NCBI GenBank assembly: GCA_023252195.1
Contig: JAHEXI010000001.1
Location: 496,001-560,000 of the forward strand
Reading direction: 5' to 3'
DNA: 64,000 nucleotides
Origin: Pseudonocardiales bacterium
Lineage (GTDB): Bacteria > Actinomycetota > Actinomycetes > Mycobacteriales > Pseudonocardiaceae
Shown here in pieces: positions 11,328-20,922 of the stretch. Position 1 is the first letter of the stretch; the number at the start of each line of letters is the position of its first letter. Both the position numbers and the translations under genes were made by a program. The notes beneath the pieces are model-generated. The model worked only from the letters and a program-made list of their open reading frames with translations, ran no database searches and was not told the DNA's origin.

Positions 11328-11483
11328 TTAGAAGTAGTCGAGCAACTCGGGCGGTGGGGTAGCCATCAACGGCTCCAGGCAGCGCAGGTCGTCGCGGTGG
11401 CGGTACGTACCCCGGGTGACAGACGCGGGCAGCGCCGCCAGCAGCTACGCAAGTTCAACACCTACTATTGAACGATGGTGGCG

Positions 11484-11670
11484 ATGGTGGCCTGGTTGGT
11501 CGCTGAGGGTGTCACGCACGTGACCATGGAGGCGACCGGGGGTGTATTGGCGACCGGTGTTTCATGCTCTGTGTGAGGCCGAGCGGCCGTTGGAGGTGTT
11601 GTTGGTCAACGCTCGCCATGTGCGCAACGTCCCGGGTCGCAAGAGCGACGCGCTCGATGCTGCGTGGCTG
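11484..11670 (+). pseudogene. IS110-family transposase fragment (frameshifted)
   Basis: MVAWLVAEGVTHVTMEATG + (shifted) VYWRPVFHALCEAERPLEVLLVNARHVRNVPGRKSDALDAAWLAE. Confidence 0.8.
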
Positions 11671-12223
11671 GCGGAGTGGGCCGCGTTCACTGCCGGATTA
11701 AGAAGCGACGACTTCGACTGACGGCACTTCGGGAGGACCAGCGACACGGTTCTAAGGAAGCCGAACACCCGGCCCGTGCCGCTGGCCACCCGACCGCTGA
11801 CGCGCTAGCCGAGCGTTCGGTATATCGGATGTCGGTGACCTACCGTTACCAGAATGGTTGCCGTGCGTAATAGCAGTGTCGTCAGGACGCGGTCGCCCGA
11901 GGGCGCGGGTGATCACCGCGACCGAGTGGGCATCGCCGGTGTGCGTGCCGGCGAATTCGACTGAGCCCAGGCGTAGGAGCGAGCGGCACGGGAACCGGAC
12001 CGCGGCCTGCACGCCCGATCCCTTGACGCGGTCTGTGGACAGACGTCGCGCACCCCGTCGGTGTCCCACACCGACGGCGAGGCTCTACACCGCCTCTTGT
12101 TCTCCGACCGGCTCCCGCGCCGTGCCGACTATTCCAATTTTGTTATCGACATTGAAATTGAACGACAGAAGCTTTTCATATCTCAAAGTCGTAATCACGT
12201 CATTAAACTGACATATCGGAAAA

Positions 12224-12385
12224 TTAACAACGGGAGTCTGGCTGCCTACGTTTGCCGGCAGAGAGACCGTCTTTGATGAAATTTAGAATGCCGACGTTAA
12301 CACCCGCACCTACGCACGTAATCTGCACATCAACGGTTGGATGTTCGCTGAGATGGTTGACCGGGTAAAAATCGAAGGATGCCAT
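12224..12385 (-). CDS. Small peptide ORF (53 aa) MASFDFYPVNHLSEHPTVDVQITCVGAGVNVGILNFIKDGLSAGKRRQPDSRC
   Basis: Near-ideal SD GGAGGT, 6 nt before ATG, in an AT-richer patch; no other good ORF there. Confidence 0.5.
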   Translation of the reverse strand: MASFDFYPVNHLSEHPTVDVQITCVGAGVNVGILNFIKDGLSAGKRRQPDSRC

Positions 12386-12665
12386 GCTGAGACCTCCATT
12401 ACTGAGCCGTATGCGGCACTTCCACCACACGGAGTGGCCAGTGCCAGCCACTACAGGAAAGAGGGGAACGAACAGCCGGCTAGTACGTCTTGTGTCTCGT
12501 CCTATCGGATGAAATCGTTGCGGCGAGCGGCATGCTCTCACTCCACCACCGCGCTGGCGCCCGGGAGATCAGCCTGCTCAGGATCAAGGGAACGTCACCC
12601 CGCCGCGGCCTCGGGAAACCACTGCCAGATGCGCTCTCACCAGAGGAACACCATGATCACAGATA

Positions 12666-13082
12666 GTGGACAAGTCGGATACCTCGGCTACATCTTCCGC
12701 TGGAGGCCTTCGAGCCCCATCGAAAACCGCGGGTGTTGGTGAGGGTCGTGTTGGTGAATGCCTAGAGGTGCTGCGCATCGTCGAGCGCGAAGGCCAGTGG
12801 GTCGAGGCCAGTATCACGAACTGGACGGTCGCAGTCCAAGAACACAAGTACGGACCCTTGAAGGGCGTAGAGATGCCCGAACCCACCGTCACTGACCGGG
12901 CGACAATCGCGGTGCACCTAGCGGCCTTCGGTTCGGCCAACGTGCGCAGCGTCTACCAAGCCTGGCGATTCGCCATCAGGGCGATCGAAACCGAGGAAGC
13001 AGCACTGCGATGGAAAGCGAACGACGACTACCCGGGGCCGCCCAGTATCCGCGACCTGAAGGATCTCCGGGAAGTGCTATAG
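12666..13082 (+). CDS. Hypothetical protein (coding-like from about residue 30 on)
   Basis: LEVLRIVEREGQWVEASITNWTVAVQEHKYGPLKGVEMPEPTVTDRATIAVHLAAFGSANVRSVYQAWRFAIRAIETEEAAL has plausible composition; start uncertain. Confidence 0.45.
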   Translation: MDKSDTSATSSAGGLRAPSKTAGVGEGRVGECLEVLRIVEREGQWVEASITNWTVAVQEHKYGPLKGVEMPEPTVTDRATIAVHLAAFGSANVRSVYQAWRFAIRAIETEEAALRWKANDDYPGPPSIRDLKDLREVL

Positions 13083-13654
13083 CCCGAGGAACTTGCAGCG
13101 CGTCAAGCGCTGGCGGACGCCATCGCCGAGGAACTCGGCGACCGGTAGCGATGTTTACGGTAATCGCCTGCACTCGGAGTGCAACGCGTGCCGGTGAGGC
13201 AACACGGCCAGCCGCGCAGCCGACCAGGCAAGTGAACTCGGGCATCGGCACCGGCTGGCGCGTTACCTCACCGGCACTGACTCGCGCTTTCGCGTGAGGT
13301 TAGGCTAACGATCCCTCGACGGTCTCATGATCCGTCTACTGAACGTTTATGGGTTCCCGTTCGGGTTTCCTCGGCCGCCCCGGTGTGGCGGGGGCCCGGA
13401 ATACAAAGCAAAGCGAAGATCTGGTTTTATTCTGCCGAAAGCTGGGAGGCGCAGTCCTGTCTGTGGGATCTGAGGGGATCGCGCGGGCGAGGGGACTGGG
13501 AGATAAGGGAGCACCACCATGCTGTTCGGCCTAGGTACCCGACGAATGGGGCGCGTCGGAACGCGGCTGGCGTTCGTCTCGTCGATGGTCGTGCGTACCG
13601 CGGCTACAGCGGCGGTGGTCCGACCAGGTCAGCCCGGCGGGCTGAGGCGGGGGA

Positions 13655-13690
13655 CCGGCGGAGGCGGCGCTCAAGAATCGCCTCCGCCGG
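13655..13690. repeat. 12-bp perfect inverted repeat ccggcggaggcg / cgcctccgccgg, 12-nt loop
   Basis: Read directly; no T-tract follows. Confidence 0.6.
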
Positions 13691-13964
13691 TTGGTGCTGC
13701 ACTTATAGACCATGACCACGTGGAGGGATTTGGGGGATCGCGTGTACGAATTGTGGTCTGACGATTTCGAGGTGCTGCATGGGTGGTCTCGATCAAGCGG
13801 TTGCCCGTGTCGGACCTGGCCGACTCACCAGCGTCCGACAGCACCACGCCCACCGAGCGCAGACCGATGGAGGTCAGCGGTGGCTGACGCGGGAGACATG
13901 CCTGAGCTGAGCCCACCGATGATGATGGTGACCGGCGCCTGGTTGCGATCAACTTCGTCACCAG

Positions 13965-15104
13965 ATGGAAGACCACCTTGTGTGCGCTGGGTGGCAGTCG
14001 GCTGGTCACAGTGATCAGCGTGGTGGGGGCGCTGTGGCTGGCCCAGGGCCACACCACCCCCGGCCGTCATCTGGGGGGTGGCCAGTGCGGCGGTGTCTGA
14101 TCGTGCTGACCGCGGCCGCCGCCTGGCACCCCGTCGCCGGTGCCGCTTTGTTCGCGCTGCTGCGCCGCCGACCCGCCCTCGTCGCGCACGCCACCGCTCC
14201 GATGATGAAGTTGGTCATCGACCGGGCCCCCGATGACCTCGCGGCCGCTGTCGAGTCGGCCCTGCCCCGATACAGCACCGAGCTGCTGTGGCCTGCCGCT
14301 GCTCTGGCCCGCCGCTTGTACGACGATCTTCCTGCCACGGCCGCCGCAGCCGACCGGGCCCAGCGCCTGGAGAACCTCGGCCTGCGGTTGTCGATGCTGG
14401 GCCGGTGGGAGGACGCCGTGATGGCCACCACCGAAGCCGTCGGGCTCTACCGCCGGCTGGCCGCTAACAACCACACCGAATTCGAACCCGACCTCGCTGG
14501 GTCGCTGAACAACCTCAGCGTGACGCTGTCGGACCTGGGGCTACACCGCGACGCCCTGGCCGCCAGCACCCAAGCCGTGGACATTCGTCGTCGCCTAGCC
14601 GCGGTCAACCGCACCGCGTTCGAACCAGGCCTGGCCATGGCGCTAAACAACCAGTCAGTCGTCTTATCAAACCTGGGCCGACGCCACGACGCCGTGGCCG
14701 CCAGCACCCAAGCCGTCGAGGTCTACCGCCGGCTGGCCGCCACCAATCCCACGGCGTTCGAACCCCACCTCGCCCGGGCGCTGACCAACCACGGCGCCGA
14801 CCTATCGGATCTGGGCCGGCTGCAAGACGCCCTGACCGTCACCACCGAAGCCATAGACATTCACCGCCGGCCGGCCGCCGTCCATCCCGCCGCGTTCGTA
14901 CCCGACCTCGCCCGCGGATTGTGGGTTTTCGCGCGGGTACGCGCCGCCGGGCGCGTGGAGCTACCGCAGGCATTAACAGCCGGGCGAGAGTCGGTCGACC
15001 TCTTCGAAGAGTTATGCCGACAACGGCCGCAGGTATTCACCAGCGACCTGCACGGCGCACGCGCAACCGTAGCCGAGGTGCTTGAAAGTCTTGGCCATGG
15101 GTGA
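13965..15104 (+). CDS. Tetratricopeptide-repeat protein (N-terminus probably degraded or start further in)
   Basis: Repeats of ~44 aa: RLENLGLRLSMLGRWEDAVMATTEAVGLYRRLAANN.../SLNNLSVTLSDLGLHRDALAASTQAVDIRRRLAAVN.../ALNNQSVVLSNLGRRHDAVAASTQAVEVYRRLAATN.../ALTNHGADLSDLGRLQDALTVTTEAIDIHRR. Confidence 0.85.
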   Translation: MEDHLVCAGWQSAGHSDQRGGGAVAGPGPHHPRPSSGGWPVRRCLIVLTAAAAWHPVAGAALFALLRRRPALVAHATAPMMKLVIDRAPDDLAAAVESALPRYSTELLWPAAALARRLYDDLPATAAAADRAQRLENLGLRLSMLGRWEDAVMATTEAVGLYRRLAANNHTEFEPDLAGSLNNLSVTLSDLGLHRDALAASTQAVDIRRRLAAVNRTAFEPGLAMALNNQSVVLSNLGRRHDAVAASTQAVEVYRRLAATNPTAFEPHLARALTNHGADLSDLGRLQDALTVTTEAIDIHRRPAAVHPAAFVPDLARGLWVFARVRAAGRVELPQALTAGRESVDLFEELCRQRPQVFTSDLHGARATVAEVLESLGHG

Positions 15105-15823
15105 GTGTCGTCAGGCTGGAATTCGCCCGCCGACAACCACCCCACCCGGGGCCAGATCAGGTGACCACACTCACATGGGCAAGGGATTCTCTCTTAAGGC
15201 CCGCGACCGCGTGACCTGGGGGAGCCGCGAACGTAGTGGTGGCGGCGGCTTATCGAGGATCCGCCGGCAGCCATTGAAATTGAAACACAGTCAGATCAAC
15301 CCGGTGGGCGTGTTGAACGCGGAGCGGGCGGCGAGCAATGCGCTGACCGGGGCGCGCCCCTTTCCGCCCCGCATCAGACCGATCGCCGAGACAGGACTGC
15401 GCCTGCCTAGATAGCGGTATCCCAGGACCCGATCTCGCGCTGCCTTGTGTGCTGACCACCGCCATGCCGAGGTGCACGAAACCGAACAGGTTCATGAAAC
15501 GGCTCACGAGACGGTCCCTTTCGTCTACCCACTCCGTCGCGTCAACGTTCTTGCAGTTGGTACGAGACGTCCGCAGCGAGATTGCATCCTGGTGTATTTG
15601 CTCTTGCATTGGCATGCAGGGTCTGGAACTGTGACTAAGAGTGATGCGCCGATGAGCCAGCCCGAGCAGGGAGGTCGCATCGTGGGCGTCCACGCACTAG
15701 CGACTAAGACCATACACGGGCAGCTGTGTCATTCTCGGCTGGCACGATGGGCTTGCCGTTACGCGGAAGGCCCGCACCACCTCCGAGCAGCTGCTCTGCC
15801 AAGCCAGGACGAAGGCCGACGGC

Positions 15824-16147
15824 ATGGTCACCGAGGCCACAACCCGGGCCGAGACTCTGCTCACTGACACCCGGAGCAGAGCCGACACCCTGGAGCGGCA
15901 GTCCCGGGAGAAGGCCGCATCGCTGCAGCGCGACGCGACGCGCCAGCACACCGAGATCATCGGTTCGATCAGCCAGGAAAAGACCATCCTGGAAAAGAAG
16001 ATCGAGGATCTGCGCACCTTCGAGCACGAGTACCGCACCCGCCTGGCGACCTACCTGGACTCACAGCTCCGAGAACTCGACGAGCGCGGATCCGCCGCAT
16101 TGACAGACCCGACACGCTACGAGCAGATCTCCGTCGCCTCCGCGTGA
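15824..16147 (+). pseudogene. C-terminal fragment of a DivIVA/Wag31-like coiled-coil protein
   Basis: [55 protein letters not shown]...[36 protein letters not shown]; the DivIVA N-terminal domain is absent. Confidence 0.7.
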
Positions 16148-16359
16148 GAACGGGCACGCAAGGGACACGAATCAAGATTATCGAGCGCCCGGAGTGTGGC
16201 AACTGCCGCAGGATACGACGGGCGCAATGCGGTGTTTCGTCGCGTCGGCAAGCTGGGCTTGGACGAATCGGGCGGCTTTCCTGTGGCTGTGGGACTCATT
16301 CGGCGCGGCGCGCGACCGACTCTGTCGGTGGGCGGATGCTGGCGGCGGATGGTCACCGG

Positions 16360-17223
16360 GGCACCGTCAACTTCGTGATCTGCGTGGCTGGGATGATCGA
16401 CGGCTTGCTTCTGGGATGAGGAGGTCTGGTGACCGTCGGTGCGCCGTCCTACAAGGGGTTTCGCTTCCCGTCGGAGATCATCAGCCACTGTGTCTGGCTC
16501 TGCCACCGGTTCCCGCTCAGCTTCCGCGAGGTCGAGGAGATGATGCTGGAACGGGGCGTCGTGGTCTCCCACGAGACGATCCGGCAATGGTGCTACAAGT
16601 TCGGCCAGACCTACGCCAACGAGTTGCGCCGCCGACGGCCACGCCCCGGGGATAAGTGGCACCTTGACGAGGTGTTCATCAAGATCAACGGAAAGACCCA
16701 CTACCTGTGGCGGGCGGTGGACCAGGACGGGAATGTTCTGGACATTCTGGTCACCTCCCGGCGAGACACCACGGCCGCGACCAGGTTCTTTCGTAAGTTG
16801 CTCACCGGATGGCAGTACGTGCCTCGGGTGCTGGTCACCGACAAGCTCGCCAGCTACCCCGCGGCGCGACGCCGGGTTCTGCGGTCGGTGGAAACACCGC
16901 CGGTCAAAGTATCTCAACAACCGGGCGGAGAACTCGCATCAACCGACCCGGGCGCGGGAACGAGCGATGAAGAGGTTCACCTCAGCGGGGCATGCGCAAC
17001 GGTTTCTGTCCGCGTTCAGTGGGATATCGCCGCACTTTCGACCGGGCCGTCACCGGCTGCGCGCCGACGAATACCGCCGCGAAATGACCGGCCGGTTCAC
17101 CACCTGGAACGAGGTCACGGGCACGGTCACCACCGCCTGACCGACCGCACCGGAGATCCGCCCGCAGCCCGATCCACCCATGCCCATGCGCTCCAGGCAG
17201 TCCCAGCAAGTTGACGGTGCCAA
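16360..17223 (+). mobile_element. IS6-family insertion sequence (864 bp), frameshifted transposase
   Basis: 14-bp perfect terminal inverted repeats GGCACCGTCAACTT (16360-16373) / AAGTTGACGGTGCC (17210-17223) bracket an IS6-type DDE transposase. Confidence 0.85.
16429..17140 (+). pseudogene. IS6-family transposase, interrupted by a 1-nt frameshift near 16893
   Basis: FRFPSEIISHCVWLCHRFPLSFREVEEMMLERGVVVSHETIRQWCYKFG...KWHLDEVFIKINGKTHYLWRAVDQDGNVLDILV; the continuation YLNNRAENSHQPTRARERAMKRFTSAGHAQRFLSAF is in another frame (ORF 16664..17140). Confidence 0.85.
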
Positions 17224-17237
17224 CCCGCTAACCGCTG

Positions 17238-18278
17238 TCAAGGTTGCTGACTCACCTGTGGTGGGAATGGCAGGTGGGCAGAAGGAGATGGCTCAGTTAG
17301 GCACGCTGGGTCCGATTTTGATAGTTCTGTCCGATACCACGACGCATAGCGCGGGAATGTCTCGGCGAAACCAGGGCCGGGGTCGTGGTCGGCCAGCCGC
17401 CAGATGCGTTCCGAGGTGTACCAGTGGTCGGCGCAGATCCTGGCGAGGTGCCGTTCGCTACCGTCGTTCGCGCGGATTTCCTTGCCGGCCTGTTCGCGGG
17501 AGGTGTGCCGGTTTGTCCAGGGCAGACCGATGTTGCTGACTACCGTGTCGATCATTGTGCGGAGTACGGTCGGGGTCGGGTGGTTGGCGTGCAGGACGGT
17601 GCCCGGTGGCAGTGCGTCGGCGTGTGTAACTAACCCCGCCAGCACACCGGCTAGGTCGTCAACGGCGATCGTGGACAACCTGACCTGGTCGGCGTTTGGC
17701 AGACCGCTTAGCAGACGGATGAGTTTGACGAGTTCGGGTACGAACCAGCGGTCGCCCACACCGTAGATGAGGTGGGGTCGTAGGACGATCCCACCGGCGG
17801 CTCGGACCGTGTCCTCGGCCGTCAACCGGGTTCGGCTCGCGGGTGATAGCGGTGCGGGTGCGAGATGTTCCGGTTCGACGTTGCGGTGCGGGCCTTGGCC
17901 GTAAACGGCCGCCGTGCTGATGTAGATGACGCGCCTTACGCCGGCCCGGGCGGCCTCGCGCAGCAGCGCGCTCGTGCCGCGGTCGTTGACCGCAGCGCAC
18001 TGCTCCAGATCAGGTCCGACGTATGAGGCCGCGTGCACCAGCGTGTCGATGCCCTGACAGCTCCCGATCAGTGAATCGGGCTTGGTCAGGTCGCCGAGCA
18101 GTTGTCGCGCGTCTGGTATGCGATCCGCACCGCGCACCAGCACGCTGAGCTCGACATCCGGTCGACCAGCCAGCGCGCGGGCCACCGCGCTGCCGATGAA
18201 CCCCGTCGCGCCGACGAGCAAAACATGCCGGCCTGGGAGACGTTGCTGATCTAATCGGGTGCGCTGGTCGTGCGGCAT
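17238..18278 (-). CDS. NAD-dependent epimerase/dehydratase (SDR), likely gamma-butyrolactone-pathway reductase
   Basis: HVLLVGATGFIGSAVARALAG..., YISTAAVYGQG; adjacent to ArpA-like and AfsA-like genes. Confidence 0.85.
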   Translation of the reverse strand: MPHDQRTRLDQQRLPGRHVLLVGATGFIGSAVARALAGRPDVELSVLVRGADRIPDARQLLGDLTKPDSLIGSCQGIDTLVHAASYVGPDLEQCAAVNDRGTSALLREAARAGVRRVIYISTAAVYGQGPHRNVEPEHLAPAPLSPASRTRLTAEDTVRAAGGIVLRPHLIYGVGDRWFVPELVKLIRLLSGLPNADQVRLSTIAVDDLAGVLAGLVTHADALPPGTVLHANHPTPTVLRTMIDTVVSNIGLPWTNRHTSREQAGKEIRANDGSERHLARICADHWYTSERIWRLADHDPGPGFAETFPRYASWYRTELSKSDPACLTEPSPSAHLPFPPQVSQQP

Positions 18279-18369
18279 TCGTGGTGGCTCCTCGCGCGCG
18301 CCTACGGTGGTGGCCTTTCCGGGACTGATACCTTGCTCACGTAACGTTATTGCGGCGTGGGGACATCAT

Positions 18370-19026
18370 GTGGTTAAGCAAGCTCGTGCAGCGGTAACAA
18401 GGGAGCAGCTTCTGCGGAGCGCGGCCGAGATGTTTGATCGGTATGGATACGGCGCCAGCCTCAGCGACATGATCACCCATGCTGGAGTGACCAAGGGTGC
18501 GTTGTACTTCCATTTTAGTTCTAAAGAGGACCTCGCGCACGCTGTGATCGAGCAGCAACACGCGCTGTCGGTGGCTCCGGCCCGCCAACGTCTTGACGAA
18601 CACGCGCCCGGCCTGGAGTCGGTGATTCGGCTGTCCCATTGCCTGGCCCGCCAGCTCATGGACGACGTCATCGTTCGGGCCGGTATCCGGCTCACCCTTG
18701 AACACGGCACGTTTGGTGCATCCGCCGCCAACCCGTACCGGGATTGGGTCGCGGTGACCGAACAGCTGCTGCGCCGTGCCATCGACGATGGTGATCTTCG
18801 TGATTCGGTCAAGCCCGCGGCGGTGGCCAGGTTCGTGGTCAGCGCGTTCACCGGCGTGCAGCTACTTTCTGAGGTGCTGAGCGTTCGGCAGGACCTGTGG
18901 CAGCGGGTGGCGGAGATGTGGGACATCCTGCTGCCCTCCTTAGTGTCGGCTGGCAAGCTGCCCTATTTTTTGCGTGTGGCCGCTACCGGGTCCGCTGAGC
19001 ACAGCGGCGAGTTCGGTTCATGCTGA
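18370..19026 (+). CDS. TetR-family regulator, gamma-butyrolactone receptor (ArpA/ScbR) type
   Basis: TREQLLRSAAEMFDRYGYGASLSDMITHAGVTKGALYFHFSSKEDLAHAVIEQQ; GTG start after ggacatcat. Confidence 0.88.
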   Translation: MVKQARAAVTREQLLRSAAEMFDRYGYGASLSDMITHAGVTKGALYFHFSSKEDLAHAVIEQQHALSVAPARQRLDEHAPGLESVIRLSHCLARQLMDDVIVRAGIRLTLEHGTFGASAANPYRDWVAVTEQLLRRAIDDGDLRDSVKPAAVARFVVSAFTGVQLLSEVLSVRQDLWQRVAEMWDILLPSLVSAGKLPYFLRVAATGSAEHSGEFGSC

Positions 19027-20028
19027 GCAGTGGTTCCCGGTCGAACAGGGTGGGGCATCCAGCGTCGGGTTACCGTAGCTGAGGTTGGTGATTGTCACGG
19101 TGCCCTGGGCTGCGGTGTGGCCGGTTTGAGCGAGCACCATCAGCACGCGAGCGCTGGCTGCGGATCGCTGCTGGACCGTGGCGCGGACGGAGCTGGGCTC
19201 ATCGAGTTCGATGAACCGGGAAAACGTGATATCGCATGTCGTGGGCTGAGCGTCAGGCCAGCCCAGTACCGCCCGGCTGGCCTGACGCATCCCCTCAAGG
19301 CCCAGCATTCCGGGTACGTGGTCGAGTGGATGATCAAACAACACAGGGTGCTCGGTGAGAATCCGCAGCGGCCATTCCCCTGGCTGCCAGCACTGACCGA
19401 GCACCACATCGTCGGCTTCGTGTAGGCCGATTTCCGCCGGTGGCACCGGTGCCGGTTGCTGTTGCCGCACTGTCGCTTGTGGACACTGTGGCGATCGAAT
19501 GCGCTGGTACAGCAACGGCCCGATGCAGTGCACCCAACCAGCGCCCCATCCAAACGGGGCGTCGTCGCGAAGGAACTCCACATCGAGTCGCAACGCACTG
19601 GCCGATCGCGTGCGCCGACGCAGTTCCTGAGCCCGCACCACCAGGACGATCTCGGCAGGTGCGGCACCGGCCCACAGGCCATCAAGGTCGGCATCGTAGG
19701 CCATCCGGTCCATCAGGAACCGATGCTCCGATGGCACCTGGTATGCCTCGTGGCACAGCAGGAGCCCGACCTGCCTGATCGTCTCGGCCAGCAGCAACGG
19801 ATCGTGCCTGCCGTTGCGAACACGGTAGAAACTGTGGCTACGCGACCACTGGGCCGCGCAGACAAACGCGTCCGCGCCGGTCCGGCGCCAGTCGGTGAGC
19901 AACACCTCAGACACCGCGCGCCGATGGACCAGGTGCCGCGCAACGGTGGCGCTAAACGACAGTCGATCACGCTGCGACACCAGCTCGTCCACCCTGTCCA
20001 GCATGGTTATCGGATCCATGTGGTCCAT
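19018..20028 (-). CDS. AfsA-like gamma-butyrolactone biosynthesis protein
   Basis: ARHLVHRRAVSEVLLTDWRRTGADAFVCAAQWSRSHSFY..., duplicated hot-dog-like module; SD ggggagg before ATG 20028. Confidence 0.9.
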   Translation of the reverse strand: MDHMDPITMLDRVDELVSQRDRLSFSATVARHLVHRRAVSEVLLTDWRRTGADAFVCAAQWSRSHSFYRVRNGRHDPLLLAETIRQVGLLLCHEAYQVPSEHRFLMDRMAYDADLDGLWAGAAPAEIVLVVRAQELRRRTRSASALRLDVEFLRDDAPFGWGAGWVHCIGPLLYQRIRSPQCPQATVRQQQPAPVPPAEIGLHEADDVVLGQCWQPGEWPLRILTEHPVLFDHPLDHVPGMLGLEGMRQASRAVLGWPDAQPTTCDITFSRFIELDEPSSVRATVQQRSAASARVLMVLAQTGHTAAQGTVTITNLSYGNPTLDAPPCSTGNHCSA

Positions 20029-20161
20029 GTCGCCTCCCCGACAACGTGGCTCCGGCAACGTCGACGGCCCAATGAGGATGACATAAAAACCGACCGTCAT
20101 GGATTTTCTGTGATTTCGGTCGTGCGTGAGCTCTTCTGTGATTTCTGTCTCACCAATGTGC

Positions 20162-20497
20162 TCAGCGAAGTCGCAGCGCGGCTATCCACGGGCCGTGTGG
20201 CCCATTGATCAATATTGGCGGCCCGGCGTCCAACTCGGCCAACGTAGGGAGCTGATCCGGTGAGGCCAGCACCAGGTGGGCCCCTGCCGCGGCGGCGGCT
20301 GCGGCAAGGTCGTGTGCGCAAAGCTGCGGACTCACCGGCAGGGGCACCATGTCTTGGTGGACGGCACCGGCGAAAGACTCGTCGAAACCGGGACCGTCGG
20401 GCAGCATGATCAGCACTCGATCGTTGCGGTGCACGTCCAGCTCAGCCAACACGGCGGCGACTGCGGCCGCCCGGTCAATGAGCCGGGGCAAACTCAA
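20162..20497 (-). pseudogene. N-terminal fragment of an AMP-dependent synthetase/ligase
   Basis: RNDRVLIMLPDGPGFDESFAGAVHQDMVPLPVSPQLCAHDLAAAAAAAGAHLVLASPDQLPTL, then stops at 112 aa instead of ~500. Confidence 0.7.
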
Positions 20498-20922
20498 GGG
20501 GTCGGCTTTCGCGTCGCGGCTGGCGCCGAGCGCCCGGGCTGCCGCCTGTCGCGCGTGTGGGCTGGTGGCGGAAGAAGAAGAGCGTGCGGTGCCTGCTCCG
20601 AAATTTCCCGCTGGTCAGTGTCTGCCTGCTGATTCGCTGCCGGTGCGTGCCCACCGCCGGGTGTCCCCGCTGAGGAATGGACCGGTCGCGTGGCGGTGGC
20701 CGGACCTGCACCGCCCTGCTCGCCGGTCTCGAACCAGGACCAGCCTCCGACGTGATCAGCTCCTGATCCTGGTGATGAGCCGCACACCGCCGCAAGGGGC
20801 GGATCAGCCAGGAGGCGGTGTTTGCCAGAATAACTGACCTCGTGCGGGTCAGCCTCGCTGGCGGGAATATCCGCATTAATGCGCTCACCACGCACCTGGT
20901 CATACGTCGGCGTCTGGCTCAT
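20494..20922 (-). CDS. Actinobacterial hypothetical protein (MSQTPTYDQVRGERINADIPASEADPHEV...)
   Basis: Coding-like composition; recognisable N-terminal motif TPTYDQxRGERINAD. Confidence 0.6.
   Translation of the reverse strand: MSQTPTYDQVRGERINADIPASEADPHEVSYSGKHRLLADPPLAAVCGSSPGSGADHVGGWSWFETGEQGGAGPATATRPVHSSAGTPGGGHAPAANQQADTDQREISEQAPHALLLPPPAHTRDRRQPGRSAPAATRKPTP

Noticed and set aside
13519-13761. Small ORF MLFGLGTRRMGRVGTRLAFVSS...
   Set aside because: SD-like upstream sequence but low-complexity composition and no recognisable family; could not be supported.
15250-15693. 147-aa minus-strand ORF between the TPR gene and DivIVA fragment
   Set aside because: No recognisable domain or clear RBS; region looks degenerate.
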